Shown: piece after piece, positions 63,001-64,000 of the stretch
Layout: each line of letters opens with the position of its first letter
Position numbering within the stretch: the first letter of the stretch is position 1
Assembly (NCBI RefSeq): GCF_051622035.1
Contig: NC_135364.1
Location: forward strand, 22,161,001-22,225,000
Direction of reading: 5' to 3'
From: Arctopsyche grandis
Lineage: Eukaryota; Arthropoda; Insecta; Trichoptera; Hydropsychidae
DNA length: 64,000 nt
Notes under the pieces: model-generated
Seen by the model: only the letters and a program-made list of their open reading frames with translations
What the model was told of the DNA's origin: nothing
Databases searched by the model: none
Position numbers and translations under genes: made by a program

Positions 63001-64000
63001 ATAGAATTTTCGGGTGCCAGATATTCCGTGATCGAGATTTTAGTGACGTGTGCGAGATCGCTTCGTGCGCAATAATCACCGAACCAAATAAAACAAACCT
63101 ATGTAAGAAAACAATCAACAATAGTATAAGATCGTAGAGAGCATAGTTTGATTTTCGTTCTACGCCAATAATACGTGGTGCGCTAAAAGGCATGTTTGGC
63201 GGAATGACAGTCTGATTCCAAGGTAGTATTTCATATTGGAACATACACTTGATAAGTACAATAGCCTGTAAAAATGAAATAAATCATAAAAAATAAATTC
63301 TAACAAATAACAGTACACACTGAATGGTACTAACTTCTGTGTAAGCTATTATTGTGACCCAAAACGTTTTCGTCGGTCTGGGTATTGTGAGTGTACCCCA
63401 TAAGAATACCATCAGCGGTAGAGGTAATGATATAATGGTGGCCGATTGAATCTGCGACGAAAGATAAACAAAAATGTGAATTAAATATACATAATTCGAT
63501 CCAATCCAATTCTAATATGCATTACAAATGTCTCACTTGGTTAACGAATATCATGAAGTAGCATACGATGTCTGTGTGAGCTATGATTGCATACCATATG
63601 GCAAAACAAAACCTAAACACTGTTGGCTGGTCTGCGGCAAAGGTTTCGTCGTCGTATTCTTCCATAGGCGTGGTCGAGTCACTGAAATCACAAACGATAT
63701 GGTTTTATATAATTACATGTAGAGCAGATGACAAAAAATGGTGGTTTTAAGATGGTGATTAAATCGCAAATATTTTAAATGTGAAAAATGTATCATAATA
63801 AAACGATGTGTGATAAATTCGTGAAATTGAGATCATCCTACAAATAATATACAAAAACCTCGATTTAATTGAACATATACATATATATGTATGCTTGTTG
63901 AATCTAAAATTTTGTAAAATAGCATTCGTACGTAGTTTAAATCTAATATAGAAATAATTTGAAACGAAAATTTTAATTAAATAATTACTCACTTTGTGAT
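57047..64000 (-). CDS. Piezo: Piezo mechanosensitive cation channel, C-terminal ~960 residues (continues past the right edge)
   Basis: Piezo trimers open to membrane tension in sensory neurons and other cells. Exons (minus): 64000-63993 (partial), 63681-63537, 63451-63335, 63265-63099, 62848-62696, 62160-61575, 61499-61285, 61213-61055, 60973-60847, 60776-60529, 59375-59194, 59114-58928, 58855-58761, 57683-57464, 57394-57253, 57181-57047; every phase agrees. Blade helices are visible ([30 protein letters not shown]). A Ser/Glu/Asp-rich loop in the 586-bp exon is followed by the beam and terminal helices ([32 protein letters not shown]). The anchor block is [20 protein letters not shown] with [13 protein letters not shown]. 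The segment after PQPRGEKKK ([20 protein letters not shown]) is the outer pore helix; the extracellular cap follows, then the inner pore helix ([14 protein letters not shown]) and the C-terminal domain ([13 protein letters not shown]). The N-terminal blades lie outside the window. Confidence 0.96.
57745..58165 (-). mobile_element. Copy of the FAM210-like 3' UTR plus SINE inside a Piezo intron
   Basis: The minus strand reads AAAAATTGTATATACCGATC, then AATAAAATGATAAACG, then the SINE head and body, matching 40845-41235 with very few differences in the first ~120 bp. It stops inside the terminal hairpin (AGGAAGGCGCATT) and continues into an A-rich tail. It lies in the intron between exons 58855-58761 and 57683-57464. 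Confidence 0.75.
58190..58470. mobile_element. Non-autonomous RTE-like repeat
   Basis: Starts TAGCTGAACCCCGGAATGCG and ends CGGTTCAGTGGTTTAGCAGC, then a (CA)n run and ATTTTTATATATATAGAT. The ending is typical of short RTE-driven repeats in arthropods. No coding sequence. Confidence 0.55.
59560..60520. repeat. Diverged tandem repeat with five ACTTCCGGTT decamers, in a Piezo intron
   Basis: ACTTCCGGTT occurs exactly at 59574, 59717, 59824, 59958 and 60103, spaced 107-145 bp apart, with degraded sequence between. The right part (CAGTTCGATAGGACTAACGG, ACACAGACACACAGACTCAC, TGATCACTGATCGATTC) resembles the 3' region of RTE-type elements and, inverted, the sequence at 35160-35220. Confidence 0.65.
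62230..62647 (+). mobile_element. Probable solo LTR in a Piezo intron
   Basis: Carries a TATA-like GGTATATAAACC at 62452, an AATAAAG signal at 62591 and a right end GGGACACTGGTCAACACA resembling 48870. TATATAAACCAGCGTACCAG is shared with the minus-strand sequence at 48880-49200. Exact boundaries and target duplication were not found. An old insertion, family not assigned. Confidence 0.4.
62915..63086. mobile_element. MITE copy (GGTTCGGTGATTA family) in a Piezo intron
   Basis: Starts CGTTGCCACGAAAATCGCG and ends GCGCAATAATCACCGAACC. Imperfect inverted arms around AATATCTG and CAGATATT. Relatives at 34372, 35945 and 38325. Confidence 0.65.

Overview
This window is animal nuclear DNA, almost certainly from an insect. 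It is AT-rich, its genes are split by introns with GT-AG ends, and it carries a Kr-h1 juvenile-hormone-response gene, a TTAGG-like stretch and many retroelements. The sequence alone does not give the order or species.

Eight host genes can be supported, seven of them with complete coding regions. Left to right they are: Kr-h1 (+, 18130-19661, with a likely distal promoter and first exon near 10.2-10.7 kb); SmB (+, 21513-22528); a HOIL-1/RBCK1-type RBR ubiquitin ligase with a very long N-terminal extension (-, 23760-29197); proteasome subunit beta-2 (-, 36959-38010); a FAM210A-like mitochondrial protein (+, 39879-40813); the Ajuba LIM protein jub (-, 42720-47863); RNA polymerase II subunit RPB2 (+, 51788-55318, uninterrupted); and the C-terminal ~960 residues of the mechanosensitive channel Piezo (-, 57047 to beyond 64000). 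For the spliced genes I placed each exon by hand. Reading phase was checked across every junction and the coding lengths close in frame. The genes form no operon or shared pathway: juvenile-hormone signalling, splicing, ubiquitin signalling, proteolysis, mitochondria, Hippo signalling, transcription and mechanosensation sit side by side.

The rest is dense with repeats. The left 10 kb holds an open LINE endonuclease/reverse-transcriptase frame running off the left edge, a GC-rich minisatellite built on a GGGCGAAGCCC hairpin, and a young non-autonomous LTR element (4105-7484) with a 4-bp target duplication. Further right are a Helitron-type 3' end, two TTAA-flanked MITEs, tRNA-derived SINEs, a foldback element with long inverted repeats and a 9-bp target duplication inside an intron of the ubiquitin-ligase gene, a four-copy MITE family, a hAT-like MITE with an 8-bp duplication, a compact LTR element (49965-51053) beside an older solo LTR, and several LINE 3' ends.

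The most notable points are: two CCTCCACGTG motifs, in opposite orientations, around a candidate Kr-h1 first exon; an ~800-residue disordered extension on a complete HOIL-1 ligase; a FAM210 3'UTR-plus-SINE segment copied into a Piezo intron; 3'-terminal hairpins shared by otherwise different LINE and SINE families; and five exact copies of an ETS-type decamer in a Piezo-intron repeat. I saw no CRISPR array, rRNA gene or free-standing tRNA gene.
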